Shown here: positions 32,071 through 44,040 of the stretch, one piece after another | How positions within the stretch are numbered: position 1 is the first letter of the stretch | Layout of the letters: each line of letters starts with the position of its first letter | Source of the DNA: Strigamia acuminata | Lineage: Eukaryota > Arthropoda > Chilopoda > Geophilomorpha > Linotaeniidae | Direction of reading: 5' to 3' | DNA: 64,000 nucleotides | Assembly: GCA_949358305.1 (NCBI GenBank) | Contig: OX442319.1 | Location: forward strand, 2,418,001 to 2,482,000 | Translations under genes and position numbers: made by a program | Notes under the pieces: generated by a model | The model's database searches: none | The model's input: only the letters and a program-made list of their open reading frames with translations | What the model was told of the DNA's origin: nothing

Positions 32071-34041
32071 TCTACTATAACACTAAAGAGGAGATGTCAG
32101 TCGCTGCGTGAGAGTTGCACTTCCGGAACCGGAAATACGTCATTTTTTGGTGAATTTTCACCCAAACCGGAACCGGAAACGGAATTGTCACCAAGATGGC
32201 CGCCAACACTTGTATACTAAAGAGGAGAAGTCAGTCTCTGTCAAACCGGAAGTGCTGTAATTTTTGGTGATTTCAAGATGGCCGCCACTTCCTGTTTTGT
32301 AATTTTTTTTTTATTTTTCAATAAATCATATTGATTTCAAGTAAAATCTATGCCTACTTATTGTATTTGAGTGTTTCAGCAATTAGTATGCTGAAGCAAT
32401 ACAACTATACATACTATCAGTTTGCCTTATATAGTGGCTTGTGGGTGGGATGTGGTAGAACGGTGCGTCGTATGTTCACCCGATGAATAAATTGTTTAAA
32501 ACGACTTTTTCCATTTGAAATTAGATTATTCTGGTGTATTTTTACGTTTTCTACTTATTAAAGCAGAGAAAACAAATATTAAATGTAGTTTAATAGGAGA
32601 AAAATCGAAATTACGGCAATTTATGTAGATCGCAGCGCCACCTGACGGGAGCCGTGCGTACTAATAGTAATGCAATGTTCGCTTCGATACGTTTTTTGTG
32701 GTTTTCTACGTCGAAATGAGGTCCAAAAATTCTGAAACCAAGACCATTGGAAAGAGGGGACAATTTCACATCAGCCTGTATATTTTTTATTTCCATTTGG
32801 GTGAAAAAAATCGCCCGGTTCAGGGCGATTTTAGCGGGTGCCCGAATGGAAATATAGGCTTAAATGTTCGTTGCGTATCGTTTTTTATTGTTTTCTATGC
32901 CGAAATGACCTCCGAAAATTATGGAACCAAGTCCATTAGAAAGGTAGTAAAATTCTGCACAAGCCTGTATATTTTTTAATTCGATTCGAGCGAGGGAAAG
33001 TGCCGATTCGGGCGATCTTAGCAAGTAACCGAATGCAAATTCAGACGGAAATGTTCGCCGCGATCGGTTTTTGGATGTTTTCTACGTCAAGATGAGCTCG
33101 GAAAATTCTGCAACCAAGCTCATTTTGAAGAAGAGACAATTCTGCACCAGCCTGTATTTTTTATTTTTTTATTCGGGCGAGGAAAAGTGCCGATTCGGGC
33201 CATCTTAGCGGGCGACCGATTGGAAAATTTAGTAAAAATTTGGATTTCACCATGTAAAAACCCAAAATTCGTATAATTGACCGAAAAAAATGTTTGAAAC
33301 ATGTTTCCAGAGTAGAAAATTCCGCTGAAAACAATGGTGGCAATAACTTTTTGATCTGACTCATGGCTCTGCGTTTAATTTGAAAAAAAAAAAACTTTTT
33401 TGGGTAATTTTATCCAAAAAATTGGAAAAAGTGGTTGCATAATAAAACAAAACAAAACAAAATAGCGGGTAAATAGGAGAAAATAGCGGGTAAACAGAAG
33501 AAAATAGCGGGTAAATAGGAGAAAATAGCGGGTAAACAGAAGAAAATAGCGGGTAAATAGGAGAAAATAGCGGGTAAACAGAAGAAAATAGCGGGTAAAT
33601 AGGAGAAAATAGCGGGTAAATACTAGGAAATAGCGGGTAAAAAAAACATTTGGTTGAGTGAATTGTGATGTAATTTCATCACAATTATTCAAAATGCAGG
33701 ATCTATGCGGGTCTATGCGGGTCTATGCGGGTCTGTGCGGGTCTTTGCGGGTCTGTGCGGGTCTTTGCAGATGGCTGCAGTGGCATTTGGGTTTTGGTCT
33801 GGTTTGGTTTGGGCCAAAATTGAATTGGCTGCATTGGCGTTGGGTTTTGGTTAAATTTTGGGTTTGATTGTGTTTGGGTATTGGCCGGATTGGCGTTGGG
33901 TTTGATTCTGTTTTGGTTTGGTGTGGTTTGGATTTGGGTTAAATTTATGCAAAAATGTATTTTTATATATATTTGTCTGTTTTACATTATGATTGATTTA
34001 GGGCAAAAATTGATTTATGGCTCTGCGGGTGAACAGCTAGT
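32071..34041 (+). mobile_element. Nonautonomous Helitron-like element 1
   Basis: The left end TCTACTATAACACTAAAGAG (TC start) and the right end GGTGAACAGCTAGT (CTAG/T end) fit Helitron termini, and no target duplication is seen. A second 5'-end-like block (ACTAAAGAGGAGAAGTCAGT) occurs about 130 bp in, so one element may be nested or its 5' end duplicated. The interior has about 150-bp subrepeats around GTGCCGATTCGGGC and a 21-bp minisatellite near the 3' end. No Rep/helicase ORF is present. It lies in intron 2 of GRAMD4 copy A. Confidence 0.75.
33460..33641. repeat. 21-bp minisatellite in Helitron 1
   Basis: About eight units of AAAATAGCGGGTAAATAGGAG, alternating with AAACAGAAG forms. Confidence 0.9.
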
Positions 34042-35217
34042 TAAATTAATTAATTATTAAACTCCATACTAAAGAGGAGAAGTCAGTCTCTGCGTGAGAG
34101 TTAGCACTTCCGGAAGTGTAACTTTTTTCGTAATGCCGGAACCGGAAATGCGTCATTTTTTGTGGTTTTTTTCCGAAAGTGGCGCCACCTGTTGGCGGTA
34201 TCTTCCGGTAATGTGTAACGTCAAGATGGCCACCAATTTCAACACTTCCTGTTTTGTCATTTTTTTTTTTTTAATAAATTCTATTGATTTTTCAATCAAA
34301 ACTACCAATTTCCATTGTATTTGAGTGTTTCAGCAATTAGTATGCTGAAGCAGTACAACCATAGATACTATCAGTTTGGCTTATATAGTGGGATGTGGGT
34401 GGGATGTAATAAAACGGTGCGTCGTATGTTCACCTGATGAATAAATTGTTTAAAACGACTTTTCAGTTTGGAAATTAGATTATTCCGGTCTATTTTTACG
34501 TTTTCTACTTATTAATGAAGAGAAAACAAACATTAATTATCGTTAAAAAGGGAGAAAAGACGAAATTACGGCAATTTATGTAGACCGCAGCGCCACCTGA
34601 CGGGAGCCGTTCGTACCAATAGTCCTGTAATGTTCGCTTCGATTCGTTTTTTGACCTTTTCTACGTCGAAACGAGATTTATACATTCTGAACCCAAGACC
34701 ATTGGAAAGAGGGAACAATTTCACATCAGGCTGTATATTTTTTATTTCCATTCGGGTGAAAAAAGTACCGATTCAGGGCGATTTTAGCGGGTGCCCGAAT
34801 GGAAATTCAGGCCTAAATGTTCGTCCCGTATCGTTTTTTATTGTTTTCTATGTCAAGATGAGGTCCGAAAATTCTGGAACTAAGCTCATTTTGAAGAGGA
34901 GACAATTCTGCACAAGCCTGTATATTTTACTTTTTGATTCGGGCGAGGAAAAGTGCCGATTCGGGCCATCTTAGCGGGCGACCGATTGAAAAATTTATGC
35001 AAAATTTAAATTTCACCATGTAAAAACCCAAAATTTGTAAAATTCACCAAAAAAAATGTTTGAAACATGTTTCCAGAGTAGAAAATTCCGCTGAAAACGA
35101 TGGTGGCAATAACTTTTTGATCTGACTTATGGTTGGCGTTTAATTTGAAAAAAACAAACTTTTTTGGGTAATTTTATCCAAAAAATTGAAAAAAGTGATT
35201 GCATAATAAAACAAAAC

Positions 35218-35378
35218 AAAATAGCGGGTAAATCGGAGAAAATAGCGGGTTAATATGGGAAAATAGCGGGTAAAAACATAAAATAGCGGGTAAAAACATA
35301 AAATAGCGGGTAAAAACACAAAATAGCGGGTAAAAACATAAAATAGCGGGTAAAAACATAAAATAGCGGGTAAAAAAA
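35218..35378. repeat. 20-bp minisatellite in Helitron 2
   Basis: About seven units of AAATAGCGGGTAAAAACATA, a length variant of the 21-bp array in Helitron 1. Confidence 0.9.
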
Positions 35379-35394
35379 ACATTTGGTTGAGTGA

Positions 35395-35710
35395 AGTGGT
35401 ACGGCGACTATTCATCGCGCGACCATTCATCGGCGCTAAGTCATCGCGCGGCCAACTCATCGCGTGACCAACTCATCGCGTGACCAACTCACGACAAGTT
35501 GGCTCAAAGAAGTGGTTTGCATAAAAAAACCAGCAAGGTGGGGTTCGCGGGGGGTCAAGGGGGGGCGCAGCCCCCCCTTGTTAGCCCTTCTTGGGGTTTT
35601 AGTGTTATTATTAGTGCCGTTTTATGTCGCGATGAGTTGGCTGCGCGATGACTTAGCCGCGCGATGACTTAGCGCCGATGAATGGTCGCGCGATGAATAG
35701 TCGTGGATTC
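35395..35710. mobile_element. 316-bp foldback element with a clean empty site
   Basis: Inverted arms of about 50 bp (CGACTATTCATCGCGCGACC onwards) surround a GC-rich core. Flanks carry a 5-bp AGTGA duplication. The sister Helitron at about 33652-33662 shows the uninterrupted sequence, which proves insertion. The core at 35513-35584 is closely related to the core of the element at 1-369. No ORF. Confidence 0.88.
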
Positions 35711-36469
35711 AGTGAATTGTGATGTAATTTCATCACAATTATTCAAAATGCCGGATCTATGCGGGGTCTATGCTGGTTTATGCGGGTCTTTGCGGGTGGC
35801 TGCAGTGGCATTTGGGTTTTGGTCTGGTTTGGTTTGGGCCAAAATTGTATTGGCTGCATTGGCGTTGGGTTTTGGTTAAATTTTGGGTTTGATTGTGTTT
35901 GGGTATTGGCCGGATTGGCGTTGGGTTTGATTCTGTTTTGGTTTGGTGTGGTTTGGATTTGGGTTGCATTTTTGTGTGGTTTATGCAAAAATGTATTTTT
36001 ACATTTGTTTGATCTATGGTTTTGAGTGATTTATGGCTCTGCGGGTGAACAGCTAGTCGCGCATTACTAAAAGTAGAGTTATTACAGAATATAGGTCTAA
36101 CCTGAATTTTCTCTTTGTTCTACTCGTAATTTATTCGATTAACTTTTCACGGCCACATTTCGTGTATTCCAGTCCTGCATCTGTTTGAAATAAAATAAGA
36201 AAACGTGTTAGCTGTCTTTAAAACAAATCAAATTTTTACTCCATACATCTGGCTAACCCAATTTACCAAAATCCATAACCGCTGCCATCAACTGAGTGTG
36301 TGAATTAATTAATCAGTATGTATAAATCAAGATAATCATATGATATATATTACATGACTCACAAATCAGTGAATTTAATTCAAAGGAAAAATTGTCAACA
36401 CTAAAAAAACAACACGTTCTATAAAAAGATTCAATGTTTATTTCCTTCATTATTTCCTCTTTAAAAAAA

Positions 36470-36575
36470 AAAGAAATAGAAATAAAAATAATAAAAATAA
36501 AAACAAAAATAATAAAAATAAAAATAAAAATAATAAAAAATAAAAATAAAAATAATGAAAATAAAAATAAAAACT
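36470..36575. repeat. AAATAA-type microsatellite
   Basis: Imperfect AAAATAATAAAAATA repeats; the adjoining open frames are low-complexity. Confidence 0.85.
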
Positions 36576-36726
36576 GCGGTCCACGAGACAAAGAAATGGT
36601 GAAGCAAAGCAGTCGTTCAAAACTATATTTACCATCAATTAACAGGAAACTGCTCCATTATTATTACACACTACCAATTTTCATGTACTTTGAAGCTACG
36701 CTTGAAATTTAAAAAGTATATTTACA

Positions 36727-36970
36727 TCTGATCAGGCAGCACGACGAGTGCCAGGCTTCTCGTGACCGTGACACATGCTCACGTGTTGTTTACCTTGATA
36801 AATGATATCACATCCATCCATCCAGACAGCCTGAAATATTCAGCTAAATTTCCGTCAACCTACCAACCTAAATCCCAGTAGTTACATAATTTCCTTTCAT
36901 TTATCATAGGTCCAAGGTCGACGTGGAAACACAAGTTGGATTCGAAGAGCGAGTTTATAAAATTCCAGTT
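36727..36970. other. Duplicated upstream block of GRAMD4 copy A
   Basis: This block matches 41747-42040 upstream of copy B (shared CCTGAA.TTTCA, AGTTACATAATT and GTCCAAGGTCGA.TGGAA stretches), so the duplication extends past exon 1. A short minus-strand frame ending MCHGHEKPGTRRAA is open here but diverged in the other copy. It may be promoter or 5' UTR sequence. Confidence 0.5.
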
Positions 36971-37268
36971 AGGGTAAACATGATTTGTTGTTAAAATGTT
37001 ACGCGCATGCCTACTACGGTTGTAAGCAGGATAAATTAACCGCCATTTTTACGTCATATAATAAACTAGACAGCCCTTCTGCATTCGTCACAAAAAAACA
37101 CTAAGCCAGTGCAAATTGAGAAAAAGTTTATGCAATTTCAATGATATAAATAGGCATACTATACACGTTGACTAGAAATAAATGCAACTTATATTTAAAT
37201 GTACATTTAAATAAGAGATTGACTCTCTTTTCAGTAGGTAAATATTAGTTTATTGCATAGTGGAAAAT

Positions 37269-40200
37269 TCATAAAGGTTTAGCCCATGTGTAATCGTTGG
37301 TAGAGCCAACCACCATTATAGCATCAAACGCTTCATCACGGTTGATAATCGGACCGAAAACATTCACTTGGAATACAAAAAGGAAAACCTAGACAAATAA
37401 GATTATTTTTTTATGTATCAATAAGATTTCCAATTATTTGAATACCTTTCTCGTATCTTTGATTGTGATTTCAATTGCTTTCCCACCGCCAGGCACCCAT
37501 TGATACAATTTGGCCTTCAACACAAAACATTTAATTGACATTGACACACCTAACCGTAATAATTGGCTGCACTTAATTCAACCTCACCTTATTAATTGTG
37601 TTGATTGTTTCCAGAGGAACAACTAGAGGTTTACTATTTTCTGACTTACTTTTTTGGAAACACAGATAACTGAAAGATTAATCGTATATTATTTCAATTA
37701 AATTTTGCACTTGATTAAAAATAAAAACTGACTTATTAGTTAAATACATCCTTCCAATTTTGAAGCCAACTGCAAAATATTTGTCTTTGTTCACCAAAAA
37801 GCATCTTCTACCATTTTTCCAGGCTAAAAAAAAGGTTTGGAATCAACTATGAGCTTACAAATTAGATGCATTCAAAGTTGCTGAATATAAAATTTTGTGC
37901 GTTTCTATAGGCCTAACTGCAGTATGAATGTGTGTGAAATTATTTGTTTATTTAACGTTTTGTTTTTGGGTGTGGGCCCTTAAGCAACTGCTTATTTCGC
38001 TTATACGTGGTGGATGCTTCACCTGCGAGCATTCTCACAATTGAAAGTTCCATCCTAATGATTGGCAGCTGTTAAATTTGGTTGTAAAACCCAACACCAG
38101 GACACACTAACCACTCTATGACTCTAATCTGGTTTCTGTTTTTGCAGTTTATTATATTTATTTGTTTTTGTTTATTTTGTTCGCAGAAATATTACGAAAC
38201 AGCAACAACATGCATATAATGGGTGCAAATTTACCTGACAAAACAACTTCGGATACCGGTAATTGAAATGTATCGTGAAATGATGTTTCAATGGTATTTA
38301 GAGATGATGAACTTCCGGCCGGAGTCGTAGCCAGACTAGAACCGCTTTGTATAGCTGAAACACTGCGGGACTAGAATTTTATACGATAATAATAAATTAG
38401 AAATTTTTTTCCACAACGAAAATGAAGTAACAAATAAAATTTACAAATTTGTATGATTTTTTTATATCCTTTTTAATTTTCTTTATCTCCGTCGCGTATT
38501 CGGCGTCGTTTTTTAATTGCGAAAGAAATTGAACAACTACGTTGTACTTTTGATCGAAGCGAGGAAAGCGAGAAAAAACATACTGGATAACGAATATATA
38601 TACACCTAACCCCAAAGCTGTCGCATAAAATAATAAAATAAATAAAAGCATAACAACATTGACAAAAACTCACCTGCCATCTTCACTAAGAAATAAATAG
38701 GAAACAAAAGCGAACCAATGAATGCCAGTCCAAGCAAAATGACAACAGGTTGGGTCAATTCTGGTTCCCTCCAGAGAAGTATACTACATTTTCAAAATTA
38801 AAAAATATAATAAGAATAATATTACACGTAGGTCAGTAGGTGAAAACATACTTTCTAATTTTTTCCAGGCCATCTGCTGCGAAACCAGCCAAATTCTACA
38901 ACCAAGCAAAATTTAAGTCATCATTAAAACCGAATTCAGTGCCCCCAATTTGACTTCAAACACGACGGAATGTGGAGTTTGGCTTTTTTAAGGCTATACG
39001 TACCTGAGCTCGTCTAGCGACATTAATAATAATAGAAATTTGATCTTTCATGCTCAGATCTTTTTCAATTTCCTAATTTAACAAAACGCTTTATTAATGC
39101 CATTATTATTATTACAAGTCTGAAAGAAGAACTTACAATGTTTGGATTGTTAGTAATGCTTTCGACTTCTTTTCCAAACGACCAGCCTCTAAAAAAAAGA
39201 TTATTAGGCCTAATGATACACGTGTACAGCTGCTCCCGGTATCTTGATGCCAAAATCAAGACATATCATTATCCCACTATTGTGTACGAGTATAATAAAC
39301 AATTATTGTGCAAAAATATAATTTTGTGTTTGAATTTGGCATACAGATTAGCAGGCGCAATAACTTTCGAAGCTGTTGCGGCCGTTTGACTTACTCATGT
39401 CGAAGATACGTGAAAAAAAAAGCAGAAACAATTCCTAAAAAAATTGTAGACAGCAACCAGTCTTTATAAATAACAATCATGTAGATCTGCAATGTATAAG
39501 ATATATTTAATTACTTAGTAGATGCTACCATGATGCAAAATGACCGTAAAAGCCATAAATGATGCGGCAGGATTTTGCCATTTTATAATTGAGAGAAATG
39601 ACTGAAGTAAGTCTTCACCCGCATCTATAAAATTTCCTATTTGCAAGTGGAAAAGAATTGTGTAAATTTAGATTTGACTATTTGGATCTGCTGATTAACT
39701 TAAAATGATCTTACCGAGCCGAACTAAATTCTTCCTTACTCTAAGCAAAAAATAATATTGTTAACATTTGCGTTTGTAAGCTTAATCGATTTAAATGGAA
39801 TGTACTTGAAAGGATTAAGTTGATCTCCTTCCGTATCAGGAATTTCCGCTTCAGTTTTAACTTCCGAAAAATCATCTACTAATTCGACATACTTCTTCGA
39901 CAGCCAAATCTTCAATCGAAGAGACAAATTATTTCGACGAAACTCTATCAAGTAACAAAATACAAATTTTTAATTTCACAGTGTCCAGTGCTGTTTAAAA
40001 ATATAGCTTAATACTCATAAGCAGTTTCCTGCGTAGGAAACCAGTCTGCCCACAGAAACTTTGCCTACAGAAAAAACTGGTACTCACAAATTTCATTCCA
40101 GTCTTGGAATGTCTGTGAGATATGTTCTGCTTCTGCGACATAGTTGCATAGAGCTGTGAGTACCACAAAAAGTCTGGTGTGACAGACTGGCACATGTTCT

Positions 40201-41464
40201 GCTACCAGATGATTCTGATAGGCTTTCCTGTCAAGTCTGTGGGCATACACTTCTGTTAGCAGATGATCTTATGAGTACTAACGCGGAAAGTTCGAGGTTT
40301 TTTCTCGCGCCTCCAAATTTCTGGTCCGACATAGGAATAACAATGGGCCCGTGTGCAAGTTGGGTTGATTGGCCCTTTAGCAGGAATAACCATTCAAGAG
40401 TATCATTTTTGAACGGTGCAAATGTGTCAAAATGTGTCACAGCGAAGAAAAAGGAGAAATTTTAAAATGTGCTCGTTTACCCGAACTGCTTTGTGCCGTG
40501 TCTGCTTCATTAATTAATGCATCGACGGCAATTTGAGGATCAGAGTCGTATGTTTCGGCGGATATGACATCTGTATCTGCTTCTGAATTCGCATAAGTTG
40601 ATAAATTCACCATTGATCTGCTTTTGTCGATAATATCGCTTCTGGATCGTGTTAATTTCCGACGTCGCTGTGCACTGTGAACAAAAACATTGATCAAGTA
40701 TCTCCTATACCCAGTTACCAGCGAAATGTTACTAAAAGTTATGTCTGAGGCAGTTCACCGAGTTTAAAGTACGACATGTTTAGGCACAGTTTACTATGTG
40801 ATTCCCAATCAGTTAATATTGCTTGTGCTTGTTGTGCATTCAAAGTTTGTTTACGTGGAAACAGAAGACAAGAAAATGCATAACTGTAAAGGTGCACGAG
40901 ATATTTTCACTTTTGTGTCTTTTTATATTTTATATTTTCACCCAATCCACAAATTATGGCCCACAATTCTGTTTTTTTGGTGGGGTACATCACCTGCTAG
41001 CATTACGGTGTGGCAGCTGGCAGCCATTTTGACTCATATTTGACATGTGGTAATTTCAGGTCAAAGTTTAATGCAAAACTAGCAGATTTAGATTCCACAT
41101 AGTCATTAACTCAGCCTAATATGTTCAATTTCCGGTAAATAACTAATCAAGAGTGACAAAGTAGAATATGTTTAGAAATCAGGCGTAAAATCGAAGTTAT
41201 TCGCGCACTCACAATTCACGAATCTCGATGGGATTTGGCCCCGTAAGTTGTTCTTCGAAAGATTTTTCCTTTGCTCCGCTCGTAGTCGTAATATACTCGA
41301 TAAACTTTTCACTTCATCGCATTTCACGTGTTCCAATCCTGCATCTAATTAAATAAAATATGCAAACATTTTAGTAAAATATATTTGTAATGAAAATCAA
41401 ATTTCACTTTCGGCTAACCCAATTTCTCAATTTCCAATTTCCACAAACCGACCGCTACAGCCAT
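37269..41464 (-). CDS. GRAMD4: GRAMD4-like GRAM-domain membrane protein (17 exons, 552 aa)
   Basis: GRAMD4 is a multi-pass protein linked in animals to ER/mitochondrial membranes and cell death. Minus-strand exons: 41464-41419, 41344-41209, 40674-40481, 39944-39806, 39740-39715, 39624-39545, 39486-39395, 39188-39137, 39072-39004, 38895-38852, 38783-38674, 38617-38445, 38370-38235, 37823-37733, 37669-37588, 37514-37446, 37388-37269; sum 1659 nt. Order: basic helical N-terminus; RLKIWLSKKYVELVDDF block; membrane segments near IYMIVIYKDWLLSTIFLGIV, VVILLGLAFIGSLLFPIYF and ALGLGVYIFVIQYVF; FHDTFQLPVSE; then the GRAM domain (NGRRCFLVNKDKYFAVGFKI, NYLCFQKSKS, FGPIINRDEAFDAI) to the C-terminus. The donor of exon 2 (41209) was chosen by reading phase and is the weakest junction. 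Confidence 0.88.
40009..40280. mobile_element. Inverted-repeat element in a GRAMD4 copy B intron
   Basis: The ends TTAATACTCATAAG and CTTATGAGTACTAA are inverted, and the interior is rich in nested short palindromes (CAGTCTG, GTACTCAC). It has no ORF and is absent from the copy A intron. Confidence 0.55.
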
Positions 41465-42049
41465 CAACTGACACATTAGTGTATGACTCAGTATATTTAT
41501 TTCGGTAGGAGAATTACCAGTATTTTCAAACAAAACATCACATGCTTATTTCCTTCATTTTTTCCGCCTTGAGTCTGGGTTTTATTTAGAAAAACATCCC
41601 CGGATCACGTGACAAAGATATCATAAATAAATGATACGTTGAGCCGATCTAATTGTTAGCAATTAACATTAAACAGCTGCGTTAAAACGACTCTTGTTAT
41701 TAATCACTATATTTAGTTTGAAACAGATGCTTAACGTTTCAAAATATCCGATTAGGCCCGACCACCATTAGTGCGCGACTTGTCTCGAATGCGTGATGAG
41801 ATTCGTGATACATGCTCATGCGGTATTTTTGCCTTGAGAGAAGTATTGATGAAATGCTATCACATGTGCACATAACAATAGCCTGAATTTTCAAGCTTCT
41901 ACCTAACAATTTAAATCTCAGTTGTTACATAATTCTCTTTTCTTTCCATTCTCTTTTTTTTCATCGTCTTTATCACGTCCAAGGTCATGTCCAAGGTCGA
42001 TATGGAAGCACGGGTTTAATGAGCGCGTAATTCTAATCAAGTTTACGTG

Positions 42050-43197
42050 GTCACAGTTTTCCAGAGAAGTGAAATTTAAGTTTGTTTTTCTGGAAAATTG
42101 ATTATGAAAACAAACAATCTTTTTCACAAAATACATGCAAATTTTGACAAAGTAGATTTGGCACCTAGTAAAAACGAAAATGGTGCATTCCTGAGTTTTA
42201 TGACAAATTTCAATTACTTGTTGCTTTTGGAAGAAGTTACATGAACTAAATTTGTTTTGTATAGATGTTGAAATAGATTGATCGCTATCTGTTGTTCCTG
42301 ATAAGCGAACTAGATTATGGGTAATTAATGTGCAGACTTCATTGTGTCGCATACATACATCATTTCTACTCAAAAACTATCCCACGTGTATACCGTATAT
42401 ACTTTTACGGATAAATTAAGTTAACTTTTTTCATTTATTTAGAGAACTGTGACCATGTAAGCTTAACAAATGATAAATACATTTAGGAAGTGCTTGATAG
42501 TCAATTCGAGAGTCGAAATCCAAGGAACAAAGTGAATAGTTTGAGATGCTGTGCGGACAATAAAAGAAAATTATTTGAATATTTTTCGTTTACAAATCCA
42601 AAAAGTATGGATTAAGTCTGCAGTTTATAACAGATTTATAAGTTCTCCCGGGGAAAGGGCTACCAAGTTGCAAAATAAAAATTTTTTTATGGTTTACTGC
42701 AATACATATGTTTAGAATTACGAAATTGGGTCGGTATAAAACGAAATACAAACACAAAACTACTTGCCTGCATAAACAGAATCTTACAATTGCAAGATTA
42801 GTCTTCCACGCCGGAATAATTCCTTAGACTGAACATGAGCTGTTTTTTATTGCTGTTGTTTCGTTTTCACTTTTCCTTATATTAAACAGATTACATTGCT
42901 GTATGTTAAACAGGTGGTTTCTTTGTTTCGCATTATCATTTTTTAATTTGAGGGTATATGTAGCAACAACTTTTTGTTCGAATTACTGCACAATTAATTT
43001 TTTTTTTAGATTTTATTTCATTTAGCAAATCACAATTAGTTTTATATTACTTTATTTATATTTTCTAGACAAAATCGTTCAACAGCTGCTTGTTTTTGCA
43101 TCAATTGGCTACAATTGGCTAAGCTATGCAATTTGGAAATATTTCTAAACCAAACGGAAAAACAATTCTGACTCATCTTTATACACCAGATGGGCAT
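42050..43197. other. Intergenic stretch without a recognised gene
   Basis: AT-rich DNA between the GRAMD4 copy B upstream block and the gypsy insertion. The minus-strand open frame at 41918-42373 shows no family features. Confidence 0.5.
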
Positions 43198-43371
43198 TGC
43201 CATGTTCGCTTCCCTGTGTTACCTTAGCTCATTTTGTATGACGCTGTTTGATACAGCGCCACCTATGTTTTACATCTGAATAAACTCATTTCTAATTTCT
43301 ACCTTTTGACTGACTGGACTCCATCTTTCATTAGCGTACATCTCCATGAATCATTTTAGTCATACACACTA
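43198..43371 (+). repeat. 5' LTR of gypsy element 2
   Basis: Starts TGCCATGTTC and ends CATACACACTA; contains AATAAACTC, a likely polyadenylation signal. Confidence 0.93.
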
Positions 43372-43547
43372 AATTGGCGACGAGGATGCGACTAAAATTC
43401 ATCGCATAACTTCAAGGAAGAATTTCACGCAAGTTTTGTGTCGTTTTTGTGTTTTTTTGGACTTTTTCGGACTTTTGGGCCTAAACCTCCGCGTTTCCAC
43501 ACCATGTCTTATGTGACAACATTTCAACGGTCGACTTCACGAGATCT

Positions 43548-43748
43548 TGTGTAGAGAATAGAAAAACGAAACACATAGATATCCGCTATCATTTCATTAG
43601 GGAGCTTGTTAAAAAGGACAACCTCCACATTGCACATGTTGGAACGAAATGTAATTATGCAGATATCTTTACGAAATCTGTCGACAAAGCAGATTTAATT
43701 CAATTTTGTAATCGTTTTCTAATTGATTTAAGTATTTTGAATGCTTGA
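43548..43748 (+). pseudogene. Ty1/copia RNase H C-terminal remnant
   Basis: An open stretch reads NRKTKHIDIRYHFIREL, later CNYADIFTKSVDK, and ends ILNA before TGA. This is the typical C-terminal end of copia-type pol, which gypsy pol lacks. It is followed by the G-rich tract GAGGGGGCC and then TGTGAATAGTG from about 43767, which looks like a copia polypurine tract and LTR start. The fragment lies between the gypsy 5' LTR and gypsy gag. The right end of the copia LTR is not resolved (before 44041). Confidence 0.85.
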
Positions 43749-44040
43749 TTATACGAGGGGGCCGATTGTGAATAGTGTGGATATTCTACATGTAATCGTA
43801 TCATCAAGCGATACTAATGTTTGTTTTAACCTATAATATGTCTCTGTTATTAATTGGCTGCACAAGTTGTTTCAGCACTATTTGTAAAGTGTTTATCTAT
43901 TTTACCTAAAGGTGGCGATGTATACTTGAAGGAGTCACATGACTTATAATAAACACTCACTCTATGTTTGGATTCTCCGCGTGTTAGGCTTAACCCGTTC
44001 TGCTCGTTTTTTCTTATTTTCTCTGTCATCAATCTTCACG

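Larger units (their letters stand above)
34073..36057 (+). mobile_element. Nonautonomous Helitron-like element 2
   Basis: A direct-repeat relative of element 1, starting only about 30 bp after it. It begins TCCATACTAAAGAGGAGAAG and ends GAACAGCTAGT. Compared with element 1 it lacks one internal subrepeat block, has a 20-bp form of the minisatellite, and carries a 316-bp foldback insertion near its 3' end. Confidence 0.77.
25061..36288 (-). pseudogene. GRAMD4-like copy A, expanded and probably degenerate
   Basis: This minus-strand copy is a tandem duplicate of the GRAMD4-like gene at 37269-41464. All 17 exons can be aligned: exon 1 is 36288-36258, exon 2 36180-36102, exon 3 31269-31085, exon 4 29003-28865, exon 5 28799-28774, and the last exon ends at 25061. 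Most exons stay open with good splice sites. GRAM-domain residues such as NGRRCVLVNKEKYF and FGPIINRDEAFD are kept. Exon 2 has an in-frame TAA at 36133-36131. The acceptor of exon 6 (near 27950) reads TATAA where copy B has TATAG; a nearby in-frame AG could replace it. Exon 3 has a 10-nt loss and a 1-nt gain that together keep frame. Introns are swollen by Helitrons, a solo LTR and satellites. A 5'-shortened protein from an internal Met is possible. Confidence 0.72.

Noticed and set aside
33375-33692. Repeated VFTRYFL frame on the minus strand of Helitron 1
   Set aside because: Translation of the 21-bp minisatellite, whose unit is a multiple of three.
41918-42373. 151-codon minus-strand ORF
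   Set aside because: No family features, and part of it overlaps the duplicated GRAMD4 upstream block, where the frame is not conserved.
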